Of a stretch of 64,000 nucleotides of DNA, positions 8,258 to 18,201 are shown piece after piece (positions within the stretch are counted from its first letter, which is position 1; each line of letters opens with the position of its first letter). A model generated the notes under the pieces. That model was not told the origin of the DNA. It did no database searches and saw only the letters and a program-made list of their open reading frames with translations. Source of the stretch: an uncultured Lachnospiraceae bacterium (GTDB lineage: Bacteria; Bacillota; Clostridia; Lachnospirales; Lachnospiraceae). The stretch covers positions 1 through 64,000 of the forward strand of contig CACYMQ010000004.1 in assembly GCA_902775555.1 (NCBI GenBank), given 5' to 3'. The position numbers and the translations under genes are program-made.

Positions 8258-8986
8258 ATGGAACCAATGATCGAAAAACTGCAGCAGGCGGTAAATGAAT
8301 CGAATTACATCGTATTCTTCGGCGGGGCGGGGGTGTCCACGGAGAGCGGGATCCCGGATTTCCGGAGCCAGGACGGACTGTATGCCCAGAAATATAAATA
8401 TCCGCCCGAAACCATTGTCAGCCATTCCTTCTTCATGAGAAAGACGGATGAATTCTATGATTTCTATCGTGATAAGATGATCATCACGGATGCGAAGCCG
8501 AATGCGGCACATTTGAAACTGGCTGAGCTGGAGGCTGCCGGGAAACTGAAGGCGGTGATCACACAGAATATCGACGGTCTGCATCAGGCGGCCGGCAGTA
8601 AGGAGGTGCTGGAACTCCACGGCTCCACCCTCAGGAATTACTGCATGAGCTGCGGAAAGCGGTACGACGGTGTGAAATATATCGTGGAGAGTAAGGGAGT
8701 ACCGAAATGCGAGGACTGCGGCGGGATCATCCGTCCGGATGTGGTGCTCTACGAGGAGGGCCTGGATAATTCCGTGATCCGGAGAGCCGTGGACCATATC
8801 GCAAGAGCGGATCTTCTGATCATCGGCGGTACGTCTCTGGTGGTATATCCGGCTGCAGGCTTTATTGACTATTTCCACGGAAAGCATCTGGCGGTGATCA
8901 ACATGTCCGAGACCTCGAGAGACGGTGCTGCGGATATCCTGATCCAGGGAAAGATCGGACAGGTGCTGTCCCAGATCACGGTGTAG
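8258..8986 (+). CDS. cobB: NAD-dependent protein deacylase, sirtuin (CobB/SIR2 type)
   Basis: 242 aa. Removes acyl groups from lysines using NAD. The motifs GAGVSTESGIPDFRS (NAD loop), TQNIDGLHQAAGS (catalytic pocket) and LHGS with the catalytic His are present, as is a Cys4 zinc site (CxxC twice: CMSCGKRY and CEDCGG), followed by GTSLVVYPAAG. Class III/U-type length. An upstream TTG (8252) is also in frame, but AAAGGAGGG at 8241-8249 spaces best to the ATG at 8258. Followed by two tandem dispersed repeats and a bidirectional terminator. Confidence 0.94.
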   Translation: MEPMIEKLQQAVNESNYIVFFGGAGVSTESGIPDFRSQDGLYAQKYKYPPETIVSHSFFMRKTDEFYDFYRDKMIITDAKPNAAHLKLAELEAAGKLKAVITQNIDGLHQAAGSKEVLELHGSTLRNYCMSCGKRYDGVKYIVESKGVPKCEDCGGIIRPDVVLYEEGLDNSVIRRAVDHIARADLLIIGGTSLVVYPAAGFIDYFHGKHLAVINMSETSRDGAADILIQGKIGQVLSQITV

Positions 8987-9005
8987 TAAGATTTTTTTAT
9001 GGTGT

Positions 9006-9142
9006 AAAGATTCTTCGTCGCGAAGCTCCTCAGAATGACAAGTCGGTGTCATCCTGAGCGAAGCGAAGGATCTAAAGATTCTTCGTCGCTACGCTCCTCA
9101 GAATGACAAGTCGGTGTCATCCTGAGCGAAGCGAAGGATCTT
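9006..9142. repeat. dispersed palindromic repeat, two tandem 68-bp units
   Basis: Two head-to-tail units, period 68 bp (9006 and 9074). Each has AAGATTCTTCGTCG...CTCCTCAGAATGAC, a short AAGTCGGT linker, then GTCATCCTGAGCGAAGCGAAGGATCT. The two arms are near reverse complements, so each unit folds into a long hairpin. It lies between the convergent sirtuin and upp genes. Confidence 0.9.
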
Positions 9143-9145
9143 AGG

Positions 9146-9187
9146 AAAAAACTCCGTATGGACAGTTTGTCCAACGGAGTTTTTTCT
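9146..9187. terminator. bidirectional terminator between sirtuin gene and upp
   Basis: A-tract, 13-bp stem (ACTCCGT and TGGACA paired with TGTCCA and ACGGAGT, one bulged A), 3-nt loop, T-tract. Works on both strands for these convergent genes. Confidence 0.9.
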
Positions 9188-9195
9188 TTATATGA

Positions 9196-9840
9196 TCATT
9201 TCGTTCCGAAGATCCGGTCACCCGCGTCGCCGAGACCGGGACAGATATAAGCATCCTCATTCAGACAGCGGTCCAGGTTTCCGACATAGATCTCAACATC
9301 CGTATGTGCCTTGGCCAAACGTTCCAAACCTTCGGGGGCGGCGATGATGCACATGAACTTGATATGCTTACAGCCATGCTGCTTTATAAAGTCCACAGCT
9401 GCGACCGCACTTCCGCCGGTTGCCAGCATAGGGTCGAGAATGATAGCCAGGCGCTGATCCATATTCTCGGGGAGTTTGCAATAGTATTCCCGGGGTTCAT
9501 GGGTCTCTGGATCGCGGCAGAGCCCGATATGACCGACCTTTGCATTGGGAACCAGGTTCTGGACACCGGTTACCATTCCGAGTCCGGCACGGAGGACAGG
9601 TACGATCGCCAGCTTCTTCCCGTCTATCACGGGACCGGTACAGGTTTCAATGGGAGTTTCGATCTCCACCTCCGTGAGGGGCACATCGGCGAGAGCCTCA
9701 TAGACCTCCAATGTGGCGATCTCCTCAACGAGATGACGGAATACCAGGGTTACGGTGTTTTTATCCCGAAGCAGGGATATCTTATGCTTGATAAGCGGAT
9801 GCTCCATGATGATCACATTTTCAAAGTCTTTATAATGCAT
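9196..9840 (-). CDS. upp: uracil phosphoribosyltransferase
   Basis: 214 aa. Salvages uracil to UMP with PRPP. The signature [20 protein letters not shown] is the PRPP loop; [18 protein letters not shown] at the N-terminus and the C-terminal [15 protein letters not shown] are the classic Upp ends. Length is normal. RBS AAAGGGG precedes the ATG on the minus strand. Monocistronic, divergent from glyA and closed by the shared terminator at 9146. Confidence 0.97.
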   Translation of the reverse strand: MHYKDFENVIIMEHPLIKHKISLLRDKNTVTLVFRHLVEEIATLEVYEALADVPLTEVEIETPIETCTGPVIDGKKLAIVPVLRAGLGMVTGVQNLVPNAKVGHIGLCRDPETHEPREYYCKLPENMDQRLAIILDPMLATGGSAVAAVDFIKQHGCKHIKFMCIIAAPEGLERLAKAHTDVEIYVGNLDRCLNEDAYICPGLGDAGDRIFGTK

Positions 9841-9952
9841 TCCAATCCCCTTTCATGTGTAAAAGTATGTATCACAACCGGTAGGAAGATCATTCAATTT
9901 GATTGTAAGGAAAACGGATGCTTTCGTCAATCAAAAAAAGTACAAAAATACA

Positions 9953-9981
9953 TTGACGAAACACCACTTTTCTTGGATAAT
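9953..9981 (+). promoter_or_regulatory. promoter of glyA
   Basis: -35 TTGACG (9953-9958), 17-bp spacer, -10 GATAAT (9976-9981), in the 221-bp divergent gap between upp and glyA. Confidence 0.75.
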
Positions 9982-10061
9982 TAATAAGATGGGCAAAATC
10001 TATGGATTTTAGATCTGCCACTAAGAAATACAGCCGCAGTGGGCTGATAAGGAGGAAAAAG

Positions 10062-11297
10062 ATGTTTGATTTTGATGAGGTAGTGAAGATTGATCCGGAA
10101 GTAGCAGCTGCGATGACAGATGAGTACAACCGGCAGAATCAGAATCTGGAGCTGATCGCTTCGGAGAATATTGCATCCAAGGCAGTGATGGCTGCCATGG
10201 GTTCCCATCTGACGAATAAGTATGCAGAGGGTTATCCGGGCAAGCGCTATTACGGCGGATGCGTTTATGTGGATGTGGTTGAGGAGCTTGCACGTGAGCG
10301 GGCAAAGAAGCTCTTCGGTGCAGAGTATGCAAATGTACAGCCTCACTCCGGCGCACAGGCAAATATGGCTGTATTCTTCGCAGTGATGCAGCCCGGCGAT
10401 ACATTTATGGGAATGAACCTGGACCATGGCGGACACCTGACACACGGAAGTCCGGTCAATATGTCCGGTAAGTATTTCAACTGCGTTCCTTACGGTGTAA
10501 ATGCCGAGGGACGGATCGATTATGATGAGGTTCTCCGTATCGCAAAGGAGTGCAAGCCGAAGCTGATCGTTGCAGGTGCTTCCGCATACGCAAGAGAGAT
10601 CGATTTCAAGAAGTTCCGTGAGATCGCTGACGAGGTTGGCGCGGTACTTATGGTGGACATGGCACATATCGCCGGTCTTGTAGCTGCCGGAAATCACATG
10701 AGCCCCATCCCCTATGCGGATATCACCACGACAACCACGCACAAGACCCTTCGCGGACCCCGCGGCGGTATGATCCTTTGCAGCGAGGAAGTGAATAAGA
10801 AGTATAACTTCAATAAGGCAGTCTTCCCGGGAATCCAGGGCGGGCCTCTGATGCACGTGATCGCAGCAAAGGCTGTCTGCTTCAAGGAAGCTCTGTCTCC
10901 GGAGTATAAGGCTTATATGAACCGCGTAGTGGAAAATGCATCCACACTTGCGGGTGCACTGATCGACCGTGGTTTTGACATCGTATCCGGTGGTACGGAC
11001 AACCATCTGATGCTGGTTGACCTGCAGAAGCTCGGTCTCACCGGTAAGGAAGTGGAGAAGCTTCTGGATGAGGTTCATATCACGGTAAATAAGAATACGG
11101 TACCGAATGATCCGCAGTCACCCTTCGTTACCAGCGGAATCCGCGTAGGTACTCCTGCCGTAACCACCCGTGGTGCGGTAAAAGAGGATATGTATGTGAT
11201 CGCCGATGCCTTTAAGGCTGCGATCATCGATCGGGATGGTGCTGCCGCAGAAGCGCTTGTGGAGAGCATCACAAAGAAGTACCCGATTTACAAGTAG
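10062..11297 (+). CDS. glyA: serine hydroxymethyltransferase
   Basis: 411 aa PLP enzyme interconverting serine and glycine with tetrahydrofolate, the main one-carbon source. The start at 10062 follows AAGGAGG (10049-10055); the in-frame ATG at 10002 has no RBS and would add a non-homologous 20 residues. The PLP lysine motif [15 protein letters not shown], the N-terminal [12 protein letters not shown] and the [14 protein letters not shown] segment are all intact. Ends 9 nt before ftsH, so the two may be co-transcribed. Confidence 0.97.
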   Translation: MFDFDEVVKIDPEVAAAMTDEYNRQNQNLELIASENIASKAVMAAMGSHLTNKYAEGYPGKRYYGGCVYVDVVEELARERAKKLFGAEYANVQPHSGAQANMAVFFAVMQPGDTFMGMNLDHGGHLTHGSPVNMSGKYFNCVPYGVNAEGRIDYDEVLRIAKECKPKLIVAGASAYAREIDFKKFREIADEVGAVLMVDMAHIAGLVAAGNHMSPIPYADITTTTTHKTLRGPRGGMILCSEEVNKKYNFNKAVFPGIQGGPLMHVIAAKAVCFKEALSPEYKAYMNRVVENASTLAGALIDRGFDIVSGGTDNHLMLVDLQKLGLTGKEVEKLLDEVHITVNKNTVPNDPQSPFVTSGIRVGTPAVTTRGAVKEDMYVIADAFKAAIIDRDGAAAEALVESITKKYPIYK

Positions 11298-11306
11298 GAA
11301 GAGGAA

Positions 11307-13664
11307 ATGGAAGATAATAATCAGAATAATAATAACAATCCCAATGGGAATAAGCCGAGACGGCCGGGTTTTACCGGCACCCTGATCCTGCTGATCATTT
11401 CCGCGATCCTTACGCTGATCTTCTGGCAGCAGTTCAATAAGTTCCGGTCTTCCGACGAGGAAGAGGTTTCCTACGATACCTTTATTACCATGGTGGATGA
11501 GGGGAAGGTGGAGAAGATCGAGATCTATAATACAAAGATCTTCTTCACACCCAAAGAACAGACAGATAGGAATACGGAGAAGAAATTCTTCGTGATCCGT
11601 ACCGATGATCTGAATCTGGTGGACCGTCTGGCCAAGGCCAAGGTGAAGTTCTCCCAGATCGACGAGGGCGGAAATGCCATCCTTCGGACCGTACTGTCCT
11701 ACGTGATCATGATCGCAGCCTTCTACATACTGATGATGCTGATCATGAGAGGTGCGTCCAAGGGCGGCGGCATCATGGGCGTAGGCAAGTCCAATGCCAA
11801 GGTCTATGATATGCAGAAGGATACCGGAGTCACATTTGAGGATGTGGCAGGTGAAGAAGAAGCGAAGGAATCCCTGGCCGAAGTGGTGGATTTCCTGCAT
11901 GAGCCGGCGAAATATCTGGCCATCGGAGCGAAGCTGCCGAAGGGTGCCCTGCTGGTAGGCCCTCCGGGTACCGGTAAGACCTTGCTGGCAAAGGCCGTGG
12001 CAGGTGAGGCGAAGGTTCCCTTCTTCTCAATCTCCGGTTCGGAATTCGTTGAAATGTATGTCGGTGTGGGTGCGTCCCGTGTAAGGGATCTGTTCCGTCA
12101 GGCAAACCAGAAGGCACCCTGTATCATTTTCATTGATGAGATCGATGCCATCGGACGCAGCCGTGACACCCGCCATATGGGAGGAGACTCCGAGCGGGAA
12201 CAGACGCTGAATCAGCTGCTTTCCGAGATGGACGGATTTGATACATCCAAGGGTATCGTGATCTTGGCTGCCACGAACCGGCCGGAGGTGCTGGATAAGG
12301 CGCTTCTCAGACCGGGGCGTTTTGACCGGAGAGTGGTAGTGGAACGGCCGGATCTGAAAGGCCGCGAGGATATCCTGAAGGTACATGCCAAGGATGTCAA
12401 GCAGGATGAGACCGTGGATCTTCATGAGCTTGCCCTTACCACCAGCGGTGCGGTAGGTGCGGATCTCGCAAATATCATCAACGAGGCTGCGCTTCTTGCC
12501 GTCCGGAAGGGAAGACAGTTTGTATCCCAGAAGGATCTGATCGAATCCGTCGAGGTGGTATTTGCGGGTAAGGAGAAGAAGAACAAGATCCTTTCCGAAA
12601 ATGAAAAACGTCTTGTGGCTTATCACGAGACGGGACATGCGCTGATGACGGTACTCCAGAAGAATACGGTACCGGTACAGAAGATCACCATCGTTCCCCG
12701 TACCAATGGTGCGCTGGGGTATGTATGGCAGGTACCGGATGAGGAAAAATCGCTGGAAACCCAGGCTGAGATCGAGGCAGATATCGTGATCGCATGTGCG
12801 GGACGTGCTGCGGAGGCTTTGAAATTCGATTCCGTTACGACGGGAGCCGCATCGGATATTCAGCAGGCAACCGAAAAAGCGCGGCGTATGGTGACCATGT
12901 ACGGTATGTCCGAGAAGTTCGGTATGGTGCAGCTCGAAGGGATCACCGGAGAGTATCTGGACCGCCGTTCGGTACTTCAGTGCTCGGATGAGACGGAAAC
13001 CAAGATCGATACAGAGGTCAGGGCCATCATCAAGCGTGCTTATGCAAGAGCCTTTAAGCTTCTGAAGAAGAATGAGGCGATCCTGGATGCCATAGCTGCT
13101 TTCCTTTATGAACATGAGACCATCACCGGAAAGGAATTCGTAGGTATCTACGAAAAGGTGTCCGGAAGAAAGGTGGAAGCAAGTGAGAGGCTTCTCAGCG
13201 ATTCGCTTTTGAAGGGTGACAAGGAGAAGACGAAGGACAAGCAGAAGTCCCGGGAGAAGGAGAAGTCCGAGAAGCAGAAGAAAGGTCAGTACGCGGTATT
13301 CAGAAATCCGTATGCGCCGGCACCCGAACCCGATGAGAAGGCAAAACCGGAACCTGAAGAGGACGATGATGAGGCTGAGGATCCCGGAAACGAGGCTTCC
13401 TATGAAGAGGCTGCCGAAGAACCGGAAGAGACAGGCCCCATGCCCTGGGAAACCTTCGCAAGGGAACAGGAAGAGCGTAACGGTACCGCTGACGGAAAGG
13501 CCGGACCGGACATAGAAGATCCGGATACGGAGGATGACGAAACAGAGGAAGCCGGAGATCCTGATCCGATGACGGAGGACGTAGAAGCAGAAGAGGAAGA
13601 AGAAACAGAAGAGGCAGAAGAAACAGGCGAGGACGAAGAAACAGAAGATACAGAAGAGGTTTAG
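11307..13664 (+). CDS. ftsH: ATP-dependent zinc metalloprotease FtsH with long acidic tail
   Basis: 785 aa membrane AAA+ protease. Two membrane helices (~residues 24-42 and ~131-150) flank a periplasmic-side FtsH_ext domain. Then come Walker A GPPGTGKT, Walker [12 protein letters not shown], the SRH with RPGRFDR, and the zinc site HETGH (~440-444) with a downstream Asp. The N-terminus is Asn-rich. The family usually ends near 600-650 aa; here ~150 extra residues are a lysine-rich linker followed by a Glu/Asp-rich low-complexity tail to the stop. The tail is in frame and shares codon use with the rest. RBS GAAGAGG; follows glyA by 9 nt. Confidence 0.96.
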   Translation: MEDNNQNNNNNPNGNKPRRPGFTGTLILLIISAILTLIFWQQFNKFRSSDEEEVSYDTFITMVDEGKVEKIEIYNTKIFFTPKEQTDRNTEKKFFVIRTDDLNLVDRLAKAKVKFSQIDEGGNAILRTVLSYVIMIAAFYILMMLIMRGASKGGGIMGVGKSNAKVYDMQKDTGVTFEDVAGEEEAKESLAEVVDFLHEPAKYLAIGAKLPKGALLVGPPGTGKTLLAKAVAGEAKVPFFSISGSEFVEMYVGVGASRVRDLFRQANQKAPCIIFIDEIDAIGRSRDTRHMGGDSEREQTLNQLLSEMDGFDTSKGIVILAATNRPEVLDKALLRPGRFDRRVVVERPDLKGREDILKVHAKDVKQDETVDLHELALTTSGAVGADLANIINEAALLAVRKGRQFVSQKDLIESVEVVFAGKEKKNKILSENEKRLVAYHETGHALMTVLQKNTVPVQKITIVPRTNGALGYVWQVPDEEKSLETQAEIEADIVIACAGRAAEALKFDSVTTGAASDIQQATEKARRMVTMYGMSEKFGMVQLEGITGEYLDRRSVLQCSDETETKIDTEVRAIIKRAYARAFKLLKKNEAILDAIAAFLYEHETITGKEFVGIYEKVSGRKVEASERLLSDSLLKGDKEKTKDKQKSREKEKSEKQKKGQYAVFRNPYAPAPEPDEKAKPEPEEDDDEAEDPGNEASYEEAAEEPEETGPMPWETFAREQEERNGTADGKAGPDIEDPDTEDDETEEAGDPDPMTEDVEAEEEEETEEAEETGEDEETEDTEEV

Positions 13665-13744
13665 GAAACTGTAAAGGCGGATGCTCTTGGAGGGGAACAG
13701 GGGCAAAATGACGGAAATAATGGACCAGAATAAGGGGGTAGCGG

Positions 13745-15526
13745 ATGAAGCAGATCCTGATACAACATGGTTTACCGGATTATGCAGCACGCCTTGATGA
13801 CCTGATGAAGGAATGGAAGTCAGGTGAGTATTCAAGACTTGTGTTTCATGTATTCAGTGCTTTTTCTGAGGAAGAGCCATTACGGACGCTGTCCATGCAG
13901 CTGAAGGAGGCTTTTCCGGATTCGGATGTGTTAGGTGCCGTATCTGCAGGCGAGATATGTGAGGCCAGGCTGATGGAGCCGGGGATCCTTATATCAGCCA
14001 TGCTTTTTACCTGCACGGATGTGCGGGTCGTCAAGTATGATGATATCAAGGGACATGAGGTCCGGGTCGGTCAGGTCATCACGGAGACTGTGGCGGAGAT
14101 ACCGGAGATCAAGGCAGTCGAGCTGATCATGACCGGAACCGAATTCAATACCAGAATGATCTTTGAGGAGGTCAGCAAATGCAAGCCCGGTGTTCAGGTC
14201 TTCGGAGGCTATGCCGGAGGACATTCCATGGAGGTGGGAGAGCATTACATCTTTGATGAGAACGGGCTTACGGACAATAAGATCTTCGCCGTCTATTATT
14301 CGGGAAAGGATTTCCATATCGACGTGGACAAATCCGTGGGATGGCAGCGCCTGGGACATCATTTTACCGTGACGAAGGCGGACGAGAGCAGGATGATCGA
14401 ACTGGATCATCGGCCGGCTGTTGAGGTGTATGAGAAGTATCTGCAGATCGACAGAAATGATCATTTTGCAGAGAATACATTTGAATTCCCGCTGATCGCG
14501 GCGGTGGAAGAGGATGAACTCCTCCGGCACACCATTCAGGTGGAAGAGGACGGAACTCTGGATCTGGCCGGTTATGTGACAGAGGGGATGAAGATCTATC
14601 TATGCTTCGGCAATCCTTCGCTGATCGTTCAGCATGTGAATCAAAGGATCGACGAGGTACGGAGGTTCCAGCCCCAGGCCATCCTCCTGTATTCCTGTTC
14701 CGTGCGGAAATCCTTCTGGGAGGATTTCGTGGACATGGAGATGCTTCCCTTCGCCAAACTGGCGACTACCGCAGGCTTCCATACCTGGGGTGAGGTGAAG
14801 AGAAATCCCATCACCGGAAATGTGCTGGAGTACAATATCACGCTTCTTTCCATCGCAATGAGGGAAGGAGATGCTTCCAGTGTGGAGATCCCGCCGCTGA
14901 AGATCGATGATACGGTACTTCGTGGACAGGCTTCCCTGATCAAGCGGCTTACGACACTGGTATCGGCAACTACCGCGGAACTTCAGAATGCATACAGGAA
15001 TCTGGAGACCATGAATGACCGGCTCACCTTCCTTTCACAGTATGATGCTCTGACGGGTATCTACAACCGGCGGAAGATCGAAGAGGTGATCGAAGGAAAG
15101 CTGGTAAAGGCTGCGGAAGAGAACCGGAAGGTCAGTCTGCTGATGTTCGATATCGATTTCTTTAAAGCGGTAAATGATACCTATGGACATGGGACCGGAG
15201 ACAGTGTGCTGGTGGAGATGACCAGGATCTTCAGGGATGTGATCTGCAGTGTGCCCGGAGGACATCTGGGACGCTGGGGTGGTGAGGAGTTCTTTGCAGT
15301 CATCCCGGATTATGATTCGGACGGAGCCGTTGCCTTTGCGGAAAAACTTCGAAAGAGAGTAGAGGAGCACAGCTTCTCAGGTATTACAGGTAATCTTACC
15401 ATCAGTATCGGCGTGATCACGGCGAATGGTACGGAAGACAGACAGATGCTCTATAAAAATGTGGACGACTGTCTGTATTTTGCAAAGCAAAACGGAAGGA
15501 ACCAGGTGGTTCGTTTCGAGAGTTGA
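13745..15526 (+). CDS. FIST sensor-diguanylate cyclase (FIST_N/FIST_C-GGDEF)
   Basis: 593 aa soluble protein without signal peptide or membrane helix. Residues ~30-370 show the FIST_N plus FIST_C arrangement (FGGYAGGHSMEVGEHYIF; ILLYSCSVRKSFWED; TAGFHTWGE), a sensory module thought to bind small ligands such as amino acids. A short coiled coil (~385-425) leads to a GGDEF domain with the active-site variant GGEEF at ~512-516 and the FDIDFFKAVNDTYGHGTGD core. It should make c-di-GMP in response to a cytoplasmic signal. No RxxD inhibitory site is seen just before GGEEF. RBS AAGGGGG precedes the ATG. Confidence 0.9.
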   Translation: MKQILIQHGLPDYAARLDDLMKEWKSGEYSRLVFHVFSAFSEEEPLRTLSMQLKEAFPDSDVLGAVSAGEICEARLMEPGILISAMLFTCTDVRVVKYDDIKGHEVRVGQVITETVAEIPEIKAVELIMTGTEFNTRMIFEEVSKCKPGVQVFGGYAGGHSMEVGEHYIFDENGLTDNKIFAVYYSGKDFHIDVDKSVGWQRLGHHFTVTKADESRMIELDHRPAVEVYEKYLQIDRNDHFAENTFEFPLIAAVEEDELLRHTIQVEEDGTLDLAGYVTEGMKIYLCFGNPSLIVQHVNQRIDEVRRFQPQAILLYSCSVRKSFWEDFVDMEMLPFAKLATTAGFHTWGEVKRNPITGNVLEYNITLLSIAMREGDASSVEIPPLKIDDTVLRGQASLIKRLTTLVSATTAELQNAYRNLETMNDRLTFLSQYDALTGIYNRRKIEEVIEGKLVKAAEENRKVSLLMFDIDFFKAVNDTYGHGTGDSVLVEMTRIFRDVICSVPGGHLGRWGGEEFFAVIPDYDSDGAVAFAEKLRKRVEEHSFSGITGNLTISIGVITANGTEDRQMLYKNVDDCLYFAKQNGRNQVVRFES

Positions 15527-15576
15527 GCCCGATCCGCAATGCAGATTGATAAAAGGAAAAAAAGATAATACAAAAG

Positions 15577-15614
15577 AAGCGGATCCGCAGGATGATTCCT
15601 GTGGATCCGCTTTT
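15577..15614 (+). terminator. intrinsic terminator after FIST-GGDEF gene
   Basis: Stem AGCGGATCCGCAGG / CCTGTGGATCCGCT (one G-U), then TTTTATT. It is followed by two copies of the 11-mer CTTTTATTCTG (15610-15631) and a degenerate third. Confidence 0.85.
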
Positions 15615-15707
15615 ATTCTGCTTTTATTCTGCTTTTATGCCGCAGTTGTTCTGCTGCGATTCTGTTATCTGTATTCGGCTCTCTATGTTCTGCGGGGATG
15701 AGAAGTC

Positions 15708-16301
15708 TCAGGTAAGTTCGTCAAGAGTCTTTCCGTAAGAGGGAAGGAAGTCTCTCAGGAAATCCTGTACTTCCGGGAGTTCCCGGGCCATTTCAGTGAT
15801 GGACTTCTCCGTGCTTTCCTTGGCAGTCCGGAATTCCTGGTTTCCGGAGCGCTCCTCTTCGATGCATTTGATCAGGGCAGACAGTTTGTCTGCGGCCTTT
15901 ACCATACTCCGGAGGACACGTTCATTTTCATCCGGACTCTTATGGAAGATCTCCTCGTACGCGGGGCGAAGATCCTCGGGAAGCTGAGACAGAAGACGTT
16001 CATTGGCTACGGTCTCGACCTCTTTATACGCGCTGCGGATATCGGCATTGAAATACTTGACGGGAGTGGGCATGTCTCCGGTGATGATCTCGGAAGCGTC
16101 GTGGTAAAGTCCGATCAGAGCGGCTTTCTCCGCATCCAGATTCCGTCCGTACCGCACATTTCCTATGACGGCGAGAGCATGGGCGATCATGGCGACCTCC
16201 AGAGAGTGCTCGGACAGATTCTCCGGTCGGGAGGAACGCATCAGCGCCCAGCGTTCGATATATTTCATTCTTGAAAGTGTTGCAAAAAAATGAGATTCCA
16301 T
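15708..16301 (-). CDS. HD-domain 5'-deoxynucleotidase (YfbR-like)
   Basis: 197 aa after choosing the ATG at 16301 (MESHFFATLSRMKYIERWAL), which has AAAGGAAC upstream. The longer open frame to 16460 has no RBS and no family similarity. The metal-binding HD signature is present: SEHSLEVAMIAHALA, LIGLYHDASEIITGDMPTPVKY and KAADKLSALIKC. Length matches E. coli YfbR (199 aa), which dephosphorylates deoxyribonucleoside 5'-monophosphates. Convergent with the FIST-GGDEF gene and divergent from zip. Confidence 0.9.
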   Translation of the reverse strand: MESHFFATLSRMKYIERWALMRSSRPENLSEHSLEVAMIAHALAVIGNVRYGRNLDAEKAALIGLYHDASEIITGDMPTPVKYFNADIRSAYKEVETVANERLLSQLPEDLRPAYEEIFHKSPDENERVLRSMVKAADKLSALIKCIEEERSGNQEFRTAKESTEKSITEMARELPEVQDFLRDFLPSYGKTLDELT

Positions 16302-16476
16302 ATGGGTTTGTTCCTTTCGTTCGGTGTCCTGCTGATCACATGACCAAATGGCGTGCAGTACCATTGTAAGAAGTTGGGGGAGGGAAGTCAAGCGGAACCC
16401 CGCGTCGGAGATGGGAAATGAAACCGGAATGGATGAAATGGGGTTGATTCCTGTTGGCAACTGTGATAGGATACGG

Positions 16477-16494
16477 AGTTAGGTACAACTAACT
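16477..16494. promoter_or_regulatory. candidate operator palindrome upstream of zip
   Basis: AGTTAG-GTACAA-CTAACT, perfect 6-bp arms, 64 bp before the zip start. The half-site TTAGGT resembles DtxR/MntR-family boxes; a metal-responsive repressor is plausible but not shown. Confidence 0.4.
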
Positions 16495-16557
16495 ACTTGT
16501 GCAGATCTACGAAAAGACAGGAATTGATATAGTTTGTAGAAGACAGGAAGTGAGAGT

Positions 16558-16953
16558 ATGGATAAGGAAGTATGGATCGGTCTTCTGATCCCCTTTGCAG
16601 GAACGGCGCTGGGATCAGCGTGTGTGTTCCTTATGAAGAAGCAGCTGGGAGACAGGGTGCAGCGGGCACTGACCGGATTTGCCAGCGGTGTTATGATCGC
16701 GGCTTCCATCTGGAGTCTGCTCATCCCGGCGATGGAACAGACAGAGGATATGGGAAAATGGGCCTTCCTTCCGGCCTTCATCGGATTCTGGGCAGGAATC
16801 CTGTTCCTTCTGCTGCTGGATACGATCATTCCGCATCTGCATATGAATACGGACAAGGCTGAGGGCCCCAGGTCAAAACTGAAAAAAACAACCATGATGG
16901 TGCTGGCAGTCACGTTGCACAATATACCGGATGGTATATATTACAAAAAGTGA
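16558..16953 (+). pseudogene. ZIP-family metal transporter, 5' half (split by integrated element)
   Basis: The first 374 nt (to 16931) encode the N-terminal half of a GufA/ZupT-like ZIP transporter: TM1, the FASGVMIAASIWSLLIPAME helix, a further helix, and the start of the metal-binding helix (LAVTLHNIP). The frame then enters the mobile element and stops at 16953 after DGIYYKK. Joined to 22691-23099 at a shared GA it gives one 261-codon frame with the canonical HNIPEGMAVG site. So it was a divalent-metal (Zn/Fe) transporter, inactive as integrated and restored on excision. RBS GGAAGTGAGAG. Confidence 0.92.
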
Positions 16954-16959
16954 TAGTTT
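16930..16959. mobile_element. attL of the integrated element
   Basis: GA at 16930-16931 is the inferred crossover dinucleotide. The element-side arm carries AAAAGTGATAGTTT (16946-16959), 14 nt from the core. It is the inverted partner of AAACTATGACTTTT at the other end, also 14 nt from its core, as expected for a serine-integrase attP. Confidence 0.8.
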
Positions 16960-16970
16960 TCTAAATCAAA

Positions 16971-17043
16971 CAGCAAGCTGTCTGCAATACATGACAGCTT
17001 GCTGTGAAACGCTCTATAACACGTCTGTAACGCTCATAGAGCG
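16971..17043 (-). terminator. paired hairpins ending the leftward module
   Basis: Two inverted repeats: 12-bp CAGCAAGCTGTC/GACAGCTTGCTG (16971-16982 with 16993-17004) and 8-bp CGCTCTAT/ATAGAGCG (17010-17017 with 17036-17043). Read leftwards, the stronger hairpin is followed by TTTGATTT, fitting an intrinsic terminator for the minus-strand genes. Confidence 0.6.
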
Positions 17044-17113
17044 ATTTTAGACGATTCAGCGCACTTTCATGCGTTCCAGTGTTAAAGTGTCTTAAAACGC
17101 AAATAAACAGCTT

Positions 17114-17815
17114 CTATTCTGAAATGCTCTGCGATGTACCATTGTAGAGCGTGACATTATCGAAGATATGAGAAGCCGATTCAGGAGCTTTTGAAAGCTT
17201 GTAATCTGTCAACGACATACCGTCACCGATAACAGCAAACAGATTTGCTCCAAAGTTTTCATCTGCGAAAGCTTCAAGCTCTAACGAATTTTGCATGATA
17301 TGCGTGTTGTTATGTATTGATTCTGCAATCCTCATACCGCTTTCAGCAAACTTTTTGTAAACGTCAAGCTGTTGTGCTGGTGTTTTGATTCTGATACCGC
17401 TATATTTACCGATTGCTTTGTTATCTGCGCTGTGCTGTTTGTCGATCCAACCTTGAATATACTGTAACATTGTAGGGTTATACGGTTTTGTGTACCGCTC
17501 TACGAAACCTTGCACCATTTCAACCGATAAATTCATACCGCTTTCAAAAATATGTCTGTCAGCGGTTAGCTGTTCAACATTCGGAAAGCTGGCAACCGCT
17601 AAATGTCTGCGCACACGGCTGAAAATATCAGAGATAACCGAAACGGTGTGCCTGTATTCGCTTTCTTGATTAGCAATCACAACAGCGTTTGCTTTCTCTG
17701 CGTATTCGGGTGAGAAACGCTTGTTATTATCTGCTATCTGTTCGTTATACTTCTGCTGTTTACCGTAGTACATTTTGAGTGCGTCTTTAATTTGTGATAC
17801 GAAAATATTAGCCAT
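17114..17815 (-). CDS. element protein of unknown function, 233 aa
   Basis: 233 aa, no recognised family, no signal peptide and no membrane segment. It looks mostly helical, with a basic N-terminal third (KDALKMYYGKQQKYNEQI) and several Asn/Gln-rich stretches. RBS GAAAGGAG precedes the ATG. It starts 2 nt after the stop of the 113-aa gene and is the last gene of the leftward module. Phage- or plasmid-satellite small proteins are possible relatives, but I see no motif to support a role. Confidence 0.65.
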   Translation of the reverse strand: MANIFVSQIKDALKMYYGKQQKYNEQIADNNKRFSPEYAEKANAVVIANQESEYRHTVSVISDIFSRVRRHLAVASFPNVEQLTADRHIFESGMNLSVEMVQGFVERYTKPYNPTMLQYIQGWIDKQHSADNKAIGKYSGIRIKTPAQQLDVYKKFAESGMRIAESIHNNTHIMQNSLELEAFADENFGANLFAVIGDGMSLTDYKLSKAPESASHIFDNVTLYNGTSQSISE

Positions 17816-17817
17816 TG

Positions 17818-18159
17818 TTAAAAATCTCCTTTCAGATTATGGTTAGCTATGAAAATACGTGCCAATTCAGTTTTACAGCGAATTGGAATTGATATAGTAT
17901 CTGTTGTTTGTTGAAAAATAACGCTTGCGACATTCATATTTGAAGCTTCGCAAGCTCTGTATATGTTCTCTGTCGGGTGGTTAGTGGGTGGTAGTTTTTC
18001 AAACTCTGCTTTGAACGCTGAATAACCGACTAACCGCTGTAAATCATCTTCGTTCCTTGAAAAGTCTATTACAAGATTTAGTGCGGTTTCTGCGCTGTTG
18101 TTCGCATTGTTCTTTAGCTTGTCCACTTCTTTCTTCGCTATTCGTAACAATGTGTTCAT
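17818..18159 (-). CDS. element protein of unknown function, 113 aa
   Basis: 113 aa, not recognised. N-terminal helix with many Asn/Lys (EVDKLKNNANNSAETALNLV), no cysteines forming a metal site. RBS AAGGGGG upstream. Sits between the HTH gene and the 233-aa gene in the same orientation with almost no gaps, so it is part of one operon. Confidence 0.6.
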   Translation of the reverse strand: MNTLLRIAKKEVDKLKNNANNSAETALNLVIDFSRNEDDLQRLVGYSAFKAEFEKLPPTNHPTENIYRACEASNMNVASVIFQQTTDTISIPIRCKTELARIFIANHNLKGDF

Positions 18160-18201
18160 GGGTGTTATCCCCCTTGATTTGTTATAGTTTCTTGTGCTTT
18201 G

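Noticed and set aside
12027..13835. 602-aa open frame antisense to ftsH
   Set aside because: Shadow of a real gene with strong codon bias on the other strand; no RBS or family match. The same applies to other long antisense frames over dnaE, the Rad50-like gene, sufD and the EAL fusion.
16930..16934. GG as the crossover dinucleotide (16933-16934 / 22692-22693)
   Set aside because: GG also keeps frame but makes the attP arms unequal (17 versus 11 nt) and restores HNIPDG. GA gives equal 14-nt arms and canonical HNIPEG.
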